Source: JBEKVE01 sp049514335 (GTDB lineage Bacteria > Actinomycetota > Acidimicrobiia > Acidimicrobiales > UBA8190). Taken from it: a DNA stretch of 6,305 bases. Position numbers and translations under genes: made by a program. The notes under the pieces were generated by a model that was given only the letters and a program-made list of their open reading frames with translations, made no database searches and was not told the origin of the DNA. This document shows, piece by piece, positions 6,027-6,305 of this stretch; the stretch's first letter is position 1; each line of letters starts with the position of its first letter. The DNA lies in the NCBI GenBank assembly GCA_049514335.1, contig JBEKVE010000182.1:1-6305 (forward strand), given 5' to 3'.

Positions 6027-6305
6027 CCGGCCAGCTGGGCCAGGACCTCGGCCGCCGACACGTGCCGGTCGCCGAGCGTTCCGCCTCCGCGTGCCGAGGA
6101 GCCGCTTCCGGACCCGTCCCCGGACGCGGCCGGCGACGGCGCACCGAGACCGAGCGCCACGGCGGCGGCGAGGCCCCGCAGCAAGTCGCGCAGCTCGGGG
6201 GGCGGGGGGAAGTACTCGTCCTCGTCGGTGACGTGCACCTCCTCCACCCCGTGCACGGGAGCGAGCCGCTCGAGCACCGCCGCCACGAGCGCATCGGGCG
6301 CCGAC
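6023..6305 (-). CDS. Unrecognised protein, C-terminal 93 residues (5' end beyond window)
   Basis: The frame is open from the right edge of the window and stops at TGA 6025-6023, overlapping the MFS start by four bases. I do not recognise the family. The visible part begins SAPDALVAAVLERLAPVHGV and has an acidic patch, VTDEDEYFPPPPELRDL, then a short Ala/Leu-rich helix (LLRGLAAAVALGLG). A low-complexity Gly/Ser linker (PAASGDGSGSGSSARGGG) follows, and the end is a small amphipathic segment, VSAAEVLAQLAG. An internal GTG at 6286 could start an 87-residue protein, but coding-like residues continue upstream of it to the edge, so a longer gene cut by the window is more likely. No membrane segment or catalytic motif is evident. 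The 4-base overlap suggests it is cotranscribed with the transporter and the HD gene. A regulator or a small accessory protein is conceivable, but nothing in the sequence shows either. Confidence 0.6.
   Translation of the reverse strand, partial: SAPDALVAAVLERLAPVHGVEEVHVTDEDEYFPPPPELRDLLRGLAAAVALGLGAPSPAASGDGSGSGSSARGGGTLGDRHVSAAEVLAQLAG

Noticed and set aside
3916..6294. A single 792-codon leftward open frame running through the MFS gene into the HD gene
   Set aside because: Only its last 187 or so codons encode a recognisable protein. The earlier part is Arg/Gly/Ala-rich out-of-frame reading of the MFS gene, whose own frame has clear transporter motifs. Stop codons are rare in every frame at this GC content.

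Overview
The window is very GC-rich (around 70% or more by eye), almost fully coding, and uses GTG starts, 4-base start/stop overlaps and G/C-ending codons throughout. This points to a high-GC actinobacterium. The style of the MFS and YfhO-type proteins would fit a lineage such as the Acidimicrobiia, but that placement is an impression, not a demonstration. No RNA genes, insertion sequences, CRISPR arrays or phage genes were seen.

Rightward block (1-968): the 3' end of cytidylate kinase (cmk), then a PlsC-type 1-acylglycerol-3-phosphate acyltransferase whose start overlaps the cmk stop. This pairs a CMP/dCMP kinase with a phospholipid-synthesis acyltransferase, an adjacency common in Gram-positive bacteria.

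Leftward block (6305 down to 889): an unrecognised ORF entering from the right edge, a DHA2-type (EmrB/QacA-like) 14-helix drug/proton antiporter, a 184-residue HD-domain metalloprotein, and a 973-residue YfhO-type multi-pass membrane protein. The first three are joined by GTGA and ATGA overlaps and so look like one translationally coupled operon. YfhO follows after 105 bases that contain a strong imperfect stem-loop, so it may be partly uncoupled from the upstream genes. The two blocks converge, and the 3' ends of plsC and the YfhO gene overlap by 80 bases.

Most of the window is ordinary housekeeping and envelope or transport content. The most interesting item is the HD-domain protein. It carries a full H...HD...H...H...D ligand set, and its first-H to HD spacing matches what I recall for the diiron oxygenases PhnZ and MIOX. 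It may therefore be an oxygenase rather than a phosphohydrolase, and it is coupled to an exporter. The substrate cannot be told from the sequence, and I do not see a clearly new multi-gene system.
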